Part shown: in pieces, positions 1-9,899 of the stretch
Layout of the letters: each line of letters starts with the position of its first letter
Position numbering within the stretch: position 1 is the first letter of the stretch
NCBI GenBank assembly: GCA_900660155.1
Contig: CABFPE010000251.1
Location: 423,154-447,553, forward strand
DNA length: 24,400 nt
Reading direction: 5' to 3'
From: Hofstenia miamia
Lineage: Eukaryota; Xenacoelomorpha; Acoela; Hofsteniidae
Program-made: the position numbers and the translations under genes
Notes under the pieces: model-generated
Told to the model about the DNA's origin: nothing
The model's database searches: none
What the model saw: the letters and a program-made list of their open reading frames with translations, nothing else

Positions 1-12
1 TATATATATATA
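1..12. repeat. (TA)n microsatellite at left edge
   Basis: Short alternating TA run cut by the window edge. Similar runs recur elsewhere in the window. Confidence 0.8.
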
Positions 13-510
13 TGCATACATACAGCACACTTCACGCCTCAATGGGTTTGGAGTATCTTTGCACATATCAGCAAAGACTCAAACTTCTTTGTTGCTTCGC
101 TCTGCTCAAAACCAAATAAACACATAAAGATTATTTATGGAAAGAATTTAAATCTTTTTGATAAATTTGCAGTTTTCAAACTATAAGTGTCAAACTTTTC
201 AACAATCTCAAGCACAGCAATATCCTTTAATGAAAAATTTTTAAAATTGTATTAAAGTATATTTCTCAATAGACCTACTCATGCCCAAGGGTTTTCAAAT
301 TTGCTAATAGGCTCTGAAAAAATTCTTTGTAAATGTGGAAAAACGTTTGAGCATAAATAGCGCTTCGCATTTACTTATATTTTTTTCCATATCAAAGAAT
401 TCCAAAATTCTTAATAGGCTTGATGAAGAGAGTTGAAAACACAAATGCAACGAGTGTAACCATATGATTACACTCGAATGCTAAGAATTAAACTCATACT
501 TAGCAATATA
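13..510. other. AT-rich non-coding stretch
   Basis: I see no coding signal here. The only structure noticed is a short hairpin at 451-476: a 9-bp perfect stem (cgagtgtaa / ttacactcg) around an 8-nt loop. Its function is unknown. The stretch is probably intron or intergenic DNA upstream of the first recognised microexon. Confidence 0.5.
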
Positions 511-1123
511 GAAAGCCTGATTGGTCAAATTTGACCACTTAGTATAATTTAAATGCATTTGTGATGCTTCATGTAATGGGTTAGTACTTTTTACCGACAT
601 AAGGAATCTTCAAACCTTGAGATCGAGATAACACATAGCTTTGACAAAATGTAATAAAATTAAGCATGAATGAGGTATGAAGATCAATAACATTAAATGC
701 GTCAGTCAAAATTTTATCATATGTACAATAAAATATTCATCTGAAAATTTTTCATGAAATCAAGTATAACTATTTTTTTATCACTTAGCGTAGATTACAA
801 CTTAATAAACAACTGCTTTTTAAGCAAAATACTAAATTTTGATGTTCTTTTTGATGTATTCGATACTTATGTTTCAATCATGCTTAATTTTTATCCATTT
901 GGTGATAAAGATATGCGATGTCGATCTCAAGATTCTGTATGTCAGTTTAAAGATTCCTGTCTGTAAAAAGTACCAACCCATGTAATTAGAATTGAATTAC
1001 CAAAACAGCATATTTAATTCTTCGGACACTTTTCTTTCATTTGCTTTTGTTTTCGTTAGATTTACTTGAATCAGTCAATTCTGACAACTTCATGAAACTA
1101 TGATATATAATCGTCAGGCTTTC
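511..1123. mobile_element. Non-autonomous inverted-repeat (foldback) element with TA duplication
   Basis: The left end starts gaaagcctga and the right end finishes tcaggctttc, and both ends are flanked by TA (509-510 and 1124-1125). The inverted repeat extends far inside. A left segment around 570-670 (gggttagtactttttac, cttgagatcga, attaagcatga) recurs in reverse complement around 885-985 with scattered changes and small indels. The whole unit can therefore fold into a long imperfect stem. The element is about 613 bp and has no credible transposase. A TA target duplication is what Tc1/mariner-type and some other DNA transposons leave, so this is best called a MITE-like foldback element of that general type. 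The 70-codon open frame at 754-966 lies inside one arm and is probably chance. Confidence 0.7.
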
Positions 1124-1125
1124 TA

Positions 1126-2134
1126 GTGTTAAAAAATATCAAAATTTGAATATTGTGTACGTACATTACTTTTTAAAATTCATCAGGATATAATTTTACA
1201 AAACCTAACAAAATTAAAAAATTTGGAGAAAAGTCCTTTGAGTAAACAACGCAAAAATATTTGGTAAGCATCAAAATCATTCTTTAAAACGATATAAAAT
1301 TGAAAATCAAACAAAAAATCCTTAAAAAATTACAGTTCAATAACTATCAATTATTCACATTTTGCCAATTTGGCTTAGAAATTTCAATTTGAAAATTTTT
1401 TTGGTTGTGAGGGGTTCAGATTGTATACATTAAAAATGGTCAACTAATTTGCGCTAATTACACCTGCATTAATTATAATTATCACTGTGACTTTTTCAAG
1501 TTCGATCTTATTTTTGCAAAATTACGAGGTTTTTTGAAAATGAAATCTAAGTTACTGCTGAATATATAGCCAAACATGATGCTCAACTTTGTCTCTATAT
1601 GTGAAATTGTAGGATTTTCTCACGAAAATTGGAAACTTTGAAATTACTTGGTTTGCACAAAAATGATGTGCACTTAGCATTGGTTGCAGTATCGACTAAT
1701 AATTGATAATCATAAGCTCAGTAGTCCCCTGACAGATTAAGCAGGGCATTTTCATGTCCAAACAAGTTCACAAATTTGATAGGCTTTTCAAAGTACCTTC
1801 TAAGCAATCACTTTGTTATCATATTCAATAGTGTAGCTCAATTCTATCAGACGTAATGCATATGCTGCCATTATCTAAACATTCATTGCAAGAGTTGGCA
1901 CGGTTTATTTTTTCTAAATATTTTTATTAATAAATCTCAAACAAGATATTTTCTGGTAATTTGGATAATTGTCATTCACTTGTACAGTTTTTTAATCAGA
2001 TAATCTATAGAAAGTTCATTAACATCACTAAGTTTTAGTATAGGTATTGCGCAAAGTTAGCAAGGAGTCTATGATCGAATTTATCGCGGTATTTCTATTT
2101 CATTTTTCAAGACATACTTCACACCAGAATTCTT
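1126..2134. other. AT-rich non-coding stretch, nothing recognised
   Basis: Read on both strands, it shows no open frame with protein-like composition, no RNA gene and no clear repeat. It is probably intronic or intergenic. Confidence 0.5.
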
Positions 2135-2263
2135 ATGCTACGCCACTGGCTGGTAGTGTTCTGCTGCCATGGCCGGAAACACGGCCAACCCATTAGCCTG
2201 CGTTAGCTGCGGCCAACGGCCAGCTACGGCCAAAGAGCCACGGCCAATGTTCGGGTGTAGCAA
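2135..2263. mobile_element. GC-rich small element with cggcca subrepeats
   Basis: This is an abrupt GC-rich island in AT-rich DNA. It carries at least five short repeats of the form acggcca/gcggcca. The ends are loosely inverted: tgctacgcc on the left and gggtgtagca on the right. They resemble the tgctacacg ends of the elements at 14729 and 15888. I infer a related or convergent small terminal-inverted-repeat element. No target duplication was identified. Confidence 0.4.
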
Positions 2264-2400
2264 AGATTTTGTTTAATTGACAAAATTCCAGCTAAGATTC
2301 ATTTTTGAACATTATAATGAACAATTTATTTTTACGATTTTTATTTGTATTGAAACTTAGCAGCTTTGACCATTTTCTTTATGGCTAGAACTATGAGCAT

Positions 2401-2998
2401 GTTTTAATAGTTCCATTGAAAAATTGCAGTATTTCACTTAGTAGTAGTAAAAAGCGCAGGATGCTGCCAAGAAAATTGCCTTGGCCTCAGATTATTACTG
2501 GCGGGCCCAACCCCATATATTTCTTAACAGGATTTGATAAAATTGTTAAAAATTGTGGACAAAACTATTTTTTACTTAAAAGTTTATTCGAATAAAATTA
2601 GGGTTAAGGAAAAACAAAATTTTATTTCATTAAATTACAGAAATGAGAATTTGCATGCTTAAGTATTCAAATTTGATAATATTTTATGCTTAATTTGTTA
2701 AGTTTGAGCATACATTTGTAATTGTGACTTTTTGGAAGTGCTTTGCAAGAGAAATTATTGACATTTTTTAAGTTCTAAATTTTGCCAATTTTGAGAAATC
2801 AAAAATCGCATGCATCATCAATTTTTCTGATAGTATCTCTATTGTATGTCTTTAAATAGTAATAGAATTTGTAACAAAAACATTGTTTTTTCCAATATGA
2901 GCCATTGTATGTACAAATCCATCCAGCATTAATTGGATTTGTGCAATTGTAAAAATTTATATAACATAACAGAATCTTTGGACACACTGCAATCAAAC
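2401..2998. repeat. 598-bp direct duplication, copy 1
   Basis: On visual comparison this segment is identical, base for base and in length, to 3883-4480. Copy 1 stops exactly at an N (2999). Between the copies lies a gypsy integrase fragment. Perfect identity over 598 bp of non-coding DNA means a very recent event or an assembly artefact from unmerged haplotypes. No terminal motifs suggest LTRs. Confidence 0.9.
2799..2996 (-). other. Cys-rich open frame, copy 1 (possible exon, unproven)
   Basis: Minus-strand open frame of about 65 codons with eight cysteines, including N-A-G-W-I-C and Q-C-F-C-Y-K-F, ending in TGA. There is no ATG at its head. The reading is plausible only as an exon entered at an AG acceptor (attgcag, then TGTGTCC), and that acceptor lies within the duplicated block. 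The Cys/Trp/Tyr pattern slightly recalls the start of a C-type lectin domain, but it is too short to assign. The same frame is repeated at 4281-4478. It could well be a chance open frame. Confidence 0.2.
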
Positions 2999-2999
2999 N

Positions 3000-3882
3000 T
3001 TGCTCTTTTTAAGTTTTGAAAGTGCAGTAATCTGCCGTTATCTAACATGTACTCATTATTTGGCAGCTCCTGCGTTATCGTATGTGGTCCAGACCAAACC
3101 GTTTTTAGTTTACGAACTTGGTTCGTGTCTGTTAGTTTCATTGGTGCAAATGCGTAGACTTTGTCTTACTGTCTTACTGCTGATTTCTTCATGTTGTGGC
3201 ATATTGTTTCGTGAATTGCTGAGATCTGTTTGCGTAATTGATTCACATAGTCGTTGTTCAGGGTTTTGCTGTAGTTGGTGTATTGTATTGATAATGGTGT
3301 GGCTGCCTCCCGGCCGAACATTGCCTTGAATGGGGTGATTCCTGTTGTTGAATGAACCGACGTGTTATAGAAATATTCTATCATCTCGATCACTTCTCTC
3401 CATTTGTTTCCACCAATTCTGGTTGTTGTCACCCTTATCAGTTTTATCAAAGTTCTGTTTAATCTCTCCACCGCACCGTTCGCCTGTGGGTGGTATGCTG
3501 TGGTTCTTTCACTCACTATCTCCAGCATTTTGGCCATTTCCTGGAATAGGCCACTCTCAAATTGTGGTCCTTTGTCTGATATGATAGTTTCCATTGGTCC
3601 GAGACGCAATATCCACTCTTTCATTACTATTTCTGCTGTGGTTTCCGCAGTTGTGTTCTTCATTGGGATCATCCTTGCGTATTTTGTAAAGTCATCCACC
3701 ATTACTAGTAGGAATTGATACCCTTCGTTATCTTTCGAAAGTTGTTCTAAGTCAATGTGGACTATCTCAATAGGGTGTGTGGCGATTATCTTTTCTAGAG
3801 GTGCTCTTTGTATCGGGAACCATTGGCTGTTGTGCAGCAAACATGTGGTGCATTTGTTAATAATATCTTCAATTACCTTTCT
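3000..3882 (-). pseudogene. Ty3/gypsy-type retrotransposon integrase fragment
   Basis: Read on the minus strand, this is a truncated integrase. It opens inside the zinc-binding module (K-C-T-T-C) at about 3840-3882. The catalytic core follows with all three acidic motifs: first Asp in H-I-D-L, second Asp in S-D-K-G-P-Q-F, and Glu in N-G-A-V-E-R-L-N. The main core frame covers 3166-3840. A frame break near 3141-3166 leads into the C-terminal part (2929-3141 frame, real only down to 3000) with a W-S-G-P motif like the GPY/F module. There is no reverse transcriptase, gag or LTR, so it cannot be a complete element. It sits between two identical 598-bp copies and abuts an N on one side. It is a dead fragment, either inserted in one haplotype or misjoined in assembly. 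Confidence 0.85.
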
Positions 3883-4480
3883 GTTTTAATAGTTCCATTG
3901 AAAAATTGCAGTATTTCACTTAGTAGTAGTAAAAAGCGCAGGATGCTGCCAAGAAAATTGCCTTGGCCTCAGATTATTACTGGCGGGCCCAACCCCATAT
4001 ATTTCTTAACAGGATTTGATAAAATTGTTAAAAATTGTGGACAAAACTATTTTTTACTTAAAAGTTTATTCGAATAAAATTAGGGTTAAGGAAAAACAAA
4101 ATTTTATTTCATTAAATTACAGAAATGAGAATTTGCATGCTTAAGTATTCAAATTTGATAATATTTTATGCTTAATTTGTTAAGTTTGAGCATACATTTG
4201 TAATTGTGACTTTTTGGAAGTGCTTTGCAAGAGAAATTATTGACATTTTTTAAGTTCTAAATTTTGCCAATTTTGAGAAATCAAAAATCGCATGCATCAT
4301 CAATTTTTCTGATAGTATCTCTATTGTATGTCTTTAAATAGTAATAGAATTTGTAACAAAAACATTGTTTTTTCCAATATGAGCCATTGTATGTACAAAT
4401 CCATCCAGCATTAATTGGATTTGTGCAATTGTAAAAATTTATATAACATAACAGAATCTTTGGACACACTGCAATCAAAC
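3883..4480. repeat. 598-bp direct duplication, copy 2
   Basis: Identical to 2401-2998. Copy 2 continues without a break into the sequence that leads to the first microexon, so it is the copy joined to the main gene's locus. Confidence 0.9.
4281..4478 (-). other. Cys-rich open frame, copy 2 (possible exon, unproven)
   Basis: Exact second copy of the minus-strand Cys-rich frame at 2799-2996, carried in the 598-bp duplication. The same caveats apply: no ATG start, a possible AG acceptor just upstream on the minus strand, and no recognised family. Confidence 0.2.
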
Positions 4481-4564
4481 TTTTTGAATACTAATTAAGC
4501 TGCTTAATATTTTTTGTATGTTCGATGCAATTATTGTTTGTGTATGATGTATGTGTATATTTAG

Positions 4565-4579
4565 GAGTTCAAGAATCAA
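4565..4579 (+). CDS. 15-nt microexon, V-Q-E-S type linker
   Basis: An acceptor (atatttag) and a strong donor (gtaagtat) bracket exactly 15 nt. Read in phase 1, as for the other exons of this gene, it encodes x-V-Q-E-S with a trailing A. Length, phase and peptide match the microexons at 9885 (V-P-Q-S) and 19837 (V-A-E-T), which join D1 to D2. No D1 or D2 exon lies nearby, so this one would be a free linker unit or a relic left by duplication. It also has a diverged sister at 5732 within a repeated stretch of about 1.17 kb. Confidence 0.55.
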
Positions 4580-4580
4580 G

Positions 4581-5731
4581 TAAGTATATTTTCATATTTT
4601 AATTAACTTTTAAAAATTTGATTTGCACTTACCAAGCAAGTACGTTTGTTTCAATTTTTCATGCCATATGTTTTCATTATATATCAACTATTTTTTTGAG
4701 TGAAGTAGTGTGAAATAGTGTGTCACGTCTGCCATTTCAATAATTTTGAGGTTTGGCAGTGATTGGCTTGCCTATGTATAATTGCAATAAATCAAAAATT
4801 TTCGTCTTTAGCCCAATGTAATCGCAATGTCTGCTTTTATTTTAATGAAGTTGTAAATATGATTAATGTCATAGATGTTGCAATTCGTTGATATTGACTT
4901 TCTCACATTCTTATCAACTTGCAATTACATGAAAACAATTAAGTAAAAACTAATGCAATGTTGCCAACACAAAATGGATAAAAGCGACCATTACTAAGTG
5001 CAAAAGTGGGTAATTTGCGAAAAAACGTGAAATAATCAGAATTATTTAAAAATCTAAGTGCAGCTTGCTGCATGGATTTATTACTAGATTGCAAAATTAA
5101 TTCCCGTAAATGTAAAAAAAGTCTAAATCAATGTTAATAAATGTAACAAAAAGTTAAAAACAAAATCGACAATTTTTTTAATGTTTTTTTGTATTTGCTT
5201 GTTACACTTCTTGATTTGTTCAATGTATCTTCGGACGGTTGTATGAAATACATGAACACTCACAAAGCGGGATATTTGATATTATGAGCGGGGGATGTGC
5301 GGAAATCTTGAAAAGCAGGCTATCTCCCGCTTAATTAACTATTGCATTACAGAATAATGAAAAAATTATTAATTCCTGGTTCATCAAATATTGCTTGTAG
5401 ACCAGCTTAATATTTTTTTTGTTAACGAACTTTTTTGCCCAATTATATATTTGCAATCTCAATATTTCTCATATAATAATATAATGATAACCAATAGGTT
5501 TTAAAAAAGCACGAGTTACATTTATGGAAATATTTTACTTTTTTCTATTTTCATAGGGCATAACACCATCGTTGGGTCAATTATAATCAAATATTTCGAA
5601 TGCTAATTTAGGTGTATTACCTCTGTTTTGGAATATGGTAATCATAAGAAACTGTAGAAAATCTCTTTAAATTTATGATAATTTAATATATAGTTACATG
5701 AATTATTTGTTGAATTATGATATGTGTTTAG
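4581..5731. repeat. Intronic unit of a diverged ~1.17-kb tandem duplication
   Basis: The sequence after the microexon at 4565 resembles that after the microexon at 5732. Shared landmarks appear in the same order: ccaagcaa followed by tttgtt, a tgtcacgtctgcc / tgtcaggtgttca block, atgtat..taattgcaa, and cttatca. The microexons are 1167 bp apart, which sets the repeat length. A small GC-rich patch at about 5266-5335 has loosely inverted ends (aagcgggata / tatctcccgctt) and may be a degraded small element. No other coding signal is seen. Confidence 0.45.
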
Positions 5732-5746
5732 AAGTTCCAGAAACAA
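5732..5746 (+). CDS. 15-nt microexon, V-P-E-T type linker
   Basis: Acceptor gtgtttag and donor gtaagtat bracket exactly 15 nt. In phase 1 it reads x-V-P-E-T with a trailing A, as in the D1-D2 linkers. It is the diverged tandem copy of the microexon at 4565. The flanking introns have drifted strongly while the splice sites, the 15-nt length and the open phase are kept, which argues for use. It could be an alternative linker exon. Confidence 0.55.
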
Positions 5747-6527
5747 GTAAGTATTGTGTATGTTATTTACATGTATTTTGCTAAAGATTCCAAGCAAATG
5801 TATTTGTTATTAAAAGAAGTAATTCTTTGCTGTCATTAATTTCCTTAGGTATACATTTGATACAGTCTAAGTTCAGAGAAACTAATATATTATGATCTCG
5901 GGAACCAACTTCATGTCAGGTGTTCAAGCAGCTGCCGAAATGACAGCAATAATTTTTTACATGTATTATGTAATTGCAACAATTTCTGTTTTTCGTTTAA
6001 GTATTTATTTTAATTACTAATATTAAATGCGACCGTTTTTTGGCAAACTCTATCAATCGCATTAAGCCAATATAGTTGAAAGTTTGGAGTGACTTGCCAT
6101 CTATATTCTGCAATCTTATCAGCACGTTATTTCATTAGAACTTGATGATTATAGCCCCCGTTTAGGTTTAGTGCACTCTTCGATTACTACAGCAGGGCCT
6201 TCCTATATATACGGACATGGCGAAGCCAGCAAAGTTCGCAGACAAGGAGGCCGATGCATTTTATACAAAATAGACAATATATTTAATACCAATAGCTATT
6301 TAACGTAATGTTTTGCGCTTTACTCAATCAACATTTTATGTAGAAACAATATTGCAAATCTGAAAAAAACACTGTATGTGCATTATTTATTGTCCCACAT
6401 AAAATGGTTAATGCACAAAAGTATATATTCATAAATGTATAAATTCGGGTAATTCAAGCATCGGCTGATTCATACAAGGTTAGTCAGTCTTAAACAGTTC
6501 GAATTATCCGGATCCGACTGGATCAAT
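5747..6527. other. Intronic stretch
   Basis: The first part matches the intron after 4579 (second copy of the ~1.17-kb duplication). A more GC-balanced patch at about 6150-6255 has no readable frame. The rest is AT-rich with no recognised feature. Confidence 0.4.
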
Positions 6528-7396
6528 GTTAGGTTCAGGGCCGGATTAAGGCGGAGGCAGAGGAGGCAACTGCCTCAGGGCCCCCCGCTTTTAGGGGCCC
6601 CCCAAACTTACAAAACGCTAAATGAATGAGTCTCAAAAAAGTTAAATCACTTGAATTATTGAATCACCGCAGAAAAAAAGTAGTAACCATATTCTGTGCT
6701 TGTGATAAATTATACTCCAGTAATTATATTCTGTATGATAGAGTTTCCCTAATCAAAGGAAATTAAGAAACTTGATAAGAATTTGGTAAGATCTTGGCAA
6801 ATTCTTACAATTCCGTTGCAAAATTTACCAAGATTTAGTAAAATTTTGCTAATTTTTTTACCAATTTTTGCAAGATTTTACTATTTAATAAAAGCATTGC
6901 TAGACTATAAAATTTTTTAAAATGTAAAATGTTAATGGTTAACCTATTCANNTCATTATCCTGTATCAGCTGCTGGTTTGTTCTTTCTAACATATTATTC
7001 TTATCTTTCAGAAGCTGATTTTGTTACAAAAATCTGCTGTTCGATTCCGTTAACTGTTTCGTGAGTGCCTTGATCTCATTTTGGAACACTTCGCTCTGTT
7101 TGATTTATCTGGTGTCCATATCAATTTGGATATTCCTGATTGTTTCCGCACTTGCTAATTCGATGTCTTCTATCCTTTTTGTTAACAGACCAATTTCTTC
7201 TCGTATTAATTTCTCCGTCTCATTATTCTTTCTCAGAATTTCCATGATTTCTGGGGTTCCTGGTTTGGAAGAGGATTCCTGTCTTGTTGACTCTGGGGTT
7301 TGGGTTTCTTCCGAATTCCTNTATTAAGTTGTCTGGGCCCCCACAACTGGATTGCCTCAGGGCCCCCCATGATGTTAATCCGGCTCTGGTTAGGTT
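6528..7396. mobile_element. hAT-like non-autonomous element with 8-bp target duplication
   Basis: The ends are 14-bp terminal inverted repeats with one mismatch: cagggccggattaa at 6536-6549 and ttaatccggctctg at 7375-7388. Both are flanked by the same 8-bp word gttaggtt (6528-6535 and 7389-7396). An 8-bp target duplication with CAGGG-type ends is the signature of hAT-superfamily transposons. Both ends also carry the subterminal word tgcctcagggcccccc in the same orientation. No hAT transposase is present. The middle is broken by NN (6951-6952) and N (7321), which bracket a 368-bp block that may not belong here. Confidence 0.85.
6953..7320 (-). pseudogene. Decayed coiled-coil (Gag-like) fragment between N's
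   Basis: On the minus strand this 368-bp block reads through as a charged heptad-rich protein. An S-T-R-Q-E-S-S-S-K-P-G-T-P-like disordered start is followed by long E/K/L/I helices (for example R-K-N-N-E-T-E-K-L-I), with only two in-frame stops. The composition fits a coiled-coil segment such as those in retrotransposon Gag proteins. That assignment is inference, as there is no zinc knuckle or other diagnostic motif. The plus-strand open frame over the same bases is a shadow. Because N's bound both ends, the block may be a misplaced repeat contig. Confidence 0.4.
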
Positions 7397-7410
7397 AGCT
7401 TATTATTATT

Positions 7411-7975
7411 ATTTTTTTAAGTAATCGTAAGCAAAGAGTAAAAATTGTAAGAATTTATTCAAAATATGTCAAAACCAATTTAGGCGTTCCCCAGGGAACT
7501 CTACTAGGACCAATATTGTTTTCTCTTTATGTGAATGATATTTCCGAAACAATTCTTAATGGAAATATACATCACCTTTTTTATTTCAAAGTATCAAAGT
7601 TCACAATAGGTCATCCTTAACAAGAATATATAATTGGGCCTTAAGATCACTAAATTTTATTGATAAGCATCAATCAGTCAATGAACTTCGATTATCTTAT
7701 AATATTTTCTCCCCACTATATTCTATTCAGTATCAATCTTTGTGTTTAACTCATAAGTTTATAAATGAATGTAGTTCTCCAAATTTTCTACAACAATATA
7801 TTCAGCTCAATCAAAGAACAAATAAAATTTTCAGTAAAATCAACCGGCAGGACTCTTTTACATTAAATTCTTGCGCATTGTGAAATAATCTAGATGTTAC
7901 TACAAAAATCGAAATAATTATAAGCATTTTAAAAAAAATTAAAAATTACTTATTGAAAAAGCAATCGTTGTTGGG
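7411..7975 (+). pseudogene. LINE-type reverse transcriptase fragment, internally deleted
   Basis: Plus-strand reading shows L-S-N-R-K-Q-R-V followed by L-G-V-P-Q-G-T-L-L-G-P and L-Y-V-N-D-I. This is the conserved block of non-LTR retrotransposon reverse transcriptases just before the catalytic domain. The frame then breaks and the F-A-D-D active site is missing. It resumes in another frame with the family's C-terminal tail: L-C-L-T-H-K-F-I-N (L-C-L-T-F-K-I-I-N type) and later W-N-N-L-D. The piece is about 565 bp, heavily deleted and non-functional. It begins about 15 bp right of the hAT-like element. The exact clade (CR1/Jockey-like) is uncertain. Confidence 0.75.
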
Positions 7976-8057
7976 CATTTTCAATCAACTACATGCATGG
8001 AAACCGTATATCTAAAAATAGTGCCCTTTAAGTAATTGCGCATGTTTATTGATTTTG

Positions 8058-8106
<49 letters not shown>

Positions 8107-8490
8107 TTTGTAGTATCCCCCTTTGTAAGTTTTTTCAGCAATAAATTTGCTTTTGTTTTTATTATTATTATTATAAATTTCCATCAGAGTGTTTTCCATA
8201 AAAGATGCTATAAAATATTCCCAATTTGTTTTCAATAACTACACATTTTCAATAAATAGAAATAAGCTGACAACTATGCTCTTGCTATAAAAGATAAAAA
8301 TAAATATAATTTTTTGATATGGCAAGTTAATGATTTGATATTATTAGTCAGATAGTGCAACAAATGTATACAACAATGAGTCATGATAAATAAATACATG
8401 TAGGCTTACTAAAATGATGACAATTGAAACAAAAACACATGGAAGTTTGCCGTAGTAATTATTGATATACACAAGATAACCGGTTTTTAG
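7976..8490. other. Intron end with TA microsatellite
   Basis: AT-rich sequence holding a (TA)n run at about 8065-8103 and a short (TTA)n run near 8158-8174. It ends in the acceptor cggtttttag of the first D1 exon. No coding signal otherwise. Confidence 0.6.
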
Positions 8491-8895
8491 ATGAATGCAG
8501 TTTTTCGCGAAACCTGCCCCAATACACACTACAGTCATTGGGTTACACAATCACGCTTAACGAACGCGAGGTTCGTGATTGGGCTACTGTTTTCCGATAT
8601 ACTGTGCAAGTTAATAGAGATACTAGCACAGAAATTTTGCAAAAAGTTATACTCTCAAGCATCGATTGCGATACCGCGCAATATATAAATTTGGACGGAT
8701 CAATGTCACCAGTAAATGATGCCTATAGCGGACTAGATGGTTTTCAATGGAATCTTGATCTCAATAGAGGTGCTACAAGGCAATTAACAATCAGTATTCC
8801 AGGCGAGGCAAGACAGGAAAGCATTTGTATATCAACTGTTGGCGATGGTTTTTATGGTTCACAAAAGATAGAAGGACCAGATTGTTCTAGCCAGC
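8491..8895 (+). CDS. D1 domain exon, first copy (unrecognised four-Cys module)
   Basis: 405-nt exon, phase 1 at both ends, between acceptor gtttttag and donor gtaagtct. The start is set by comparison with the second D1 exon (19209), which has the same length and boundary. It encodes 135 residues. Cysteines sit at residues 3, 60, 113 and 132, there is a G-F-Q-W motif with Trp 87, and the end is E-G-P-D-C-S-S. The four Cys could form two disulfides, and the module is probably extracellular, though no signal peptide is in view. Against the second D1, residues 1-53 share 31 positions and residues 54-135 share 73. I do not recognise the family. The layout (C ... S-G-L-D-G-F-Q-W ... L-T-I ... V-C-I-S ... 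G-P-D-C) loosely recalls a module common in bacterial and some eukaryotic surface proteins that ends in G-P-x-C. Confidence 0.85.
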
Positions 8896-9884
8896 GTAAG
8901 TCTTCTTTTTCTATTTGTATTATTATGTATGAGCGTTGATTGAAAAGTCTTAGCAGCTCGTTAAATTTTTAAGCTATGTCAAATCTTATGATCAAAGGCA
9001 AATTAAGTTATTGTAAGTTAAGGTTCTAAATGTATTTTAAACAATTACCTTACAACTTAAGAATAACGACCATCTCGAATGTTCCTGCTACATTTCTTCG
9101 GAATTTTTCCGCTACAGTAGAAAAACGTCGTTTTCTAGTTTCAAGTTCTATACAAACGTCAAAATTCAGTATCTAGCATTTATTCCTGGAATAAAATAGT
9201 GGGTTTTTGTTACCAGCAATTGAGTAATAGAAAGCCTACATAATCAAGCTCCTGGCAAATCGAAGGCCCCTGAATTAATCACAAAAATTTAATTCAATTT
9301 CTTTACGCTCTTGCTACACCCCAGACAGGCGCATCTAGAAGCTTGAACATATTGGATAACCTAGTTCGGCAATCAACTTTGAGTTAAAGACAATGGCTAT
9401 TTTTAATGTCATAGAGCCTACCAAGCAACAGCAAATATCTAGTTATCTAAATTGATTGTTAAAAATATGTGTTTAGTCACTACCAAGAATTTTGAGAGCA
9501 CCTCGCATAATTTTGTTGTATGAAGTATTTTCCGGAACCATTTTTTCTATGAAAAAATTGTTTTCAATACGAACTTAATTGACAATTCGCTAACTTAATT
9601 TGCTTGAGATGCGGTAAAATTGTACATCAATGTCTTAAAAAAGTTATCATGAGAATTTAAATACACTTTTTGCGCAAGCTAGGAGCATGGTTACATTTCA
9701 TGTTTGTTAACCTAGTTTTAACTTTCAGCTCTTTTTTAATAATTCATTATGAATAAATTAAGAATCTTGAATGGAAATTCTTATTTTAACACCAACATTT
9801 ATAAATATATTCAGCAATTAGAATTTTAAATAAGTTATAAATGACGAACAATGAGCTCCTAATGAATTAAATTTTTATTTTTAG
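8896..9884. other. Intron between D1 and its linker microexon
   Basis: Starts with gtaagt and ends in atttttag. At 989 nt it is much longer than its counterpart after the second D1 (223 nt). No repeats, RNA genes or coding signal were recognised. Confidence 0.7.
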
Positions 9885-9899
9885 GTGTTCCTCAATCAA
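9885..9899 (+). CDS. 15-nt microexon joining D1 to D2 (V-P-Q-S)
   Basis: Exactly 15 nt between acceptor tatttttag and donor gtaagtat. Phase 1 fits both neighbours: the C left by D1 plus GT makes Arg, then V-P-Q-S, and the trailing A joins AT of the D2 exon to make Asn. The following intron is only 46 nt (9900-9945), near the lower limit for splicing. The same arrangement recurs at 19837 before the second D2. Confidence 0.8.

Noticed and set aside
754..966. 70-codon plus-strand open frame
   Set aside because: It lies within one arm of the inverted-repeat element, has low-complexity composition, and no recognisable motif.
3000..3718. Plus-strand open frames of 79-109 codons opposite the integrase
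   Set aside because: They are shadows of the minus-strand integrase coding sequence.
2401..4480. Complete LTR retrotransposon with the 598-bp copies as LTRs
   Set aside because: Only part of integrase lies between the copies, there is no gag, protease, reverse transcriptase, primer-binding site or polypurine tract, and copy 2 runs on into the main gene's own intron.
7981..8235. 84-codon minus-strand open frame
   Set aside because: It contains a translated TA microsatellite (I-Y repeats) and trinucleotide runs, so it is chance.
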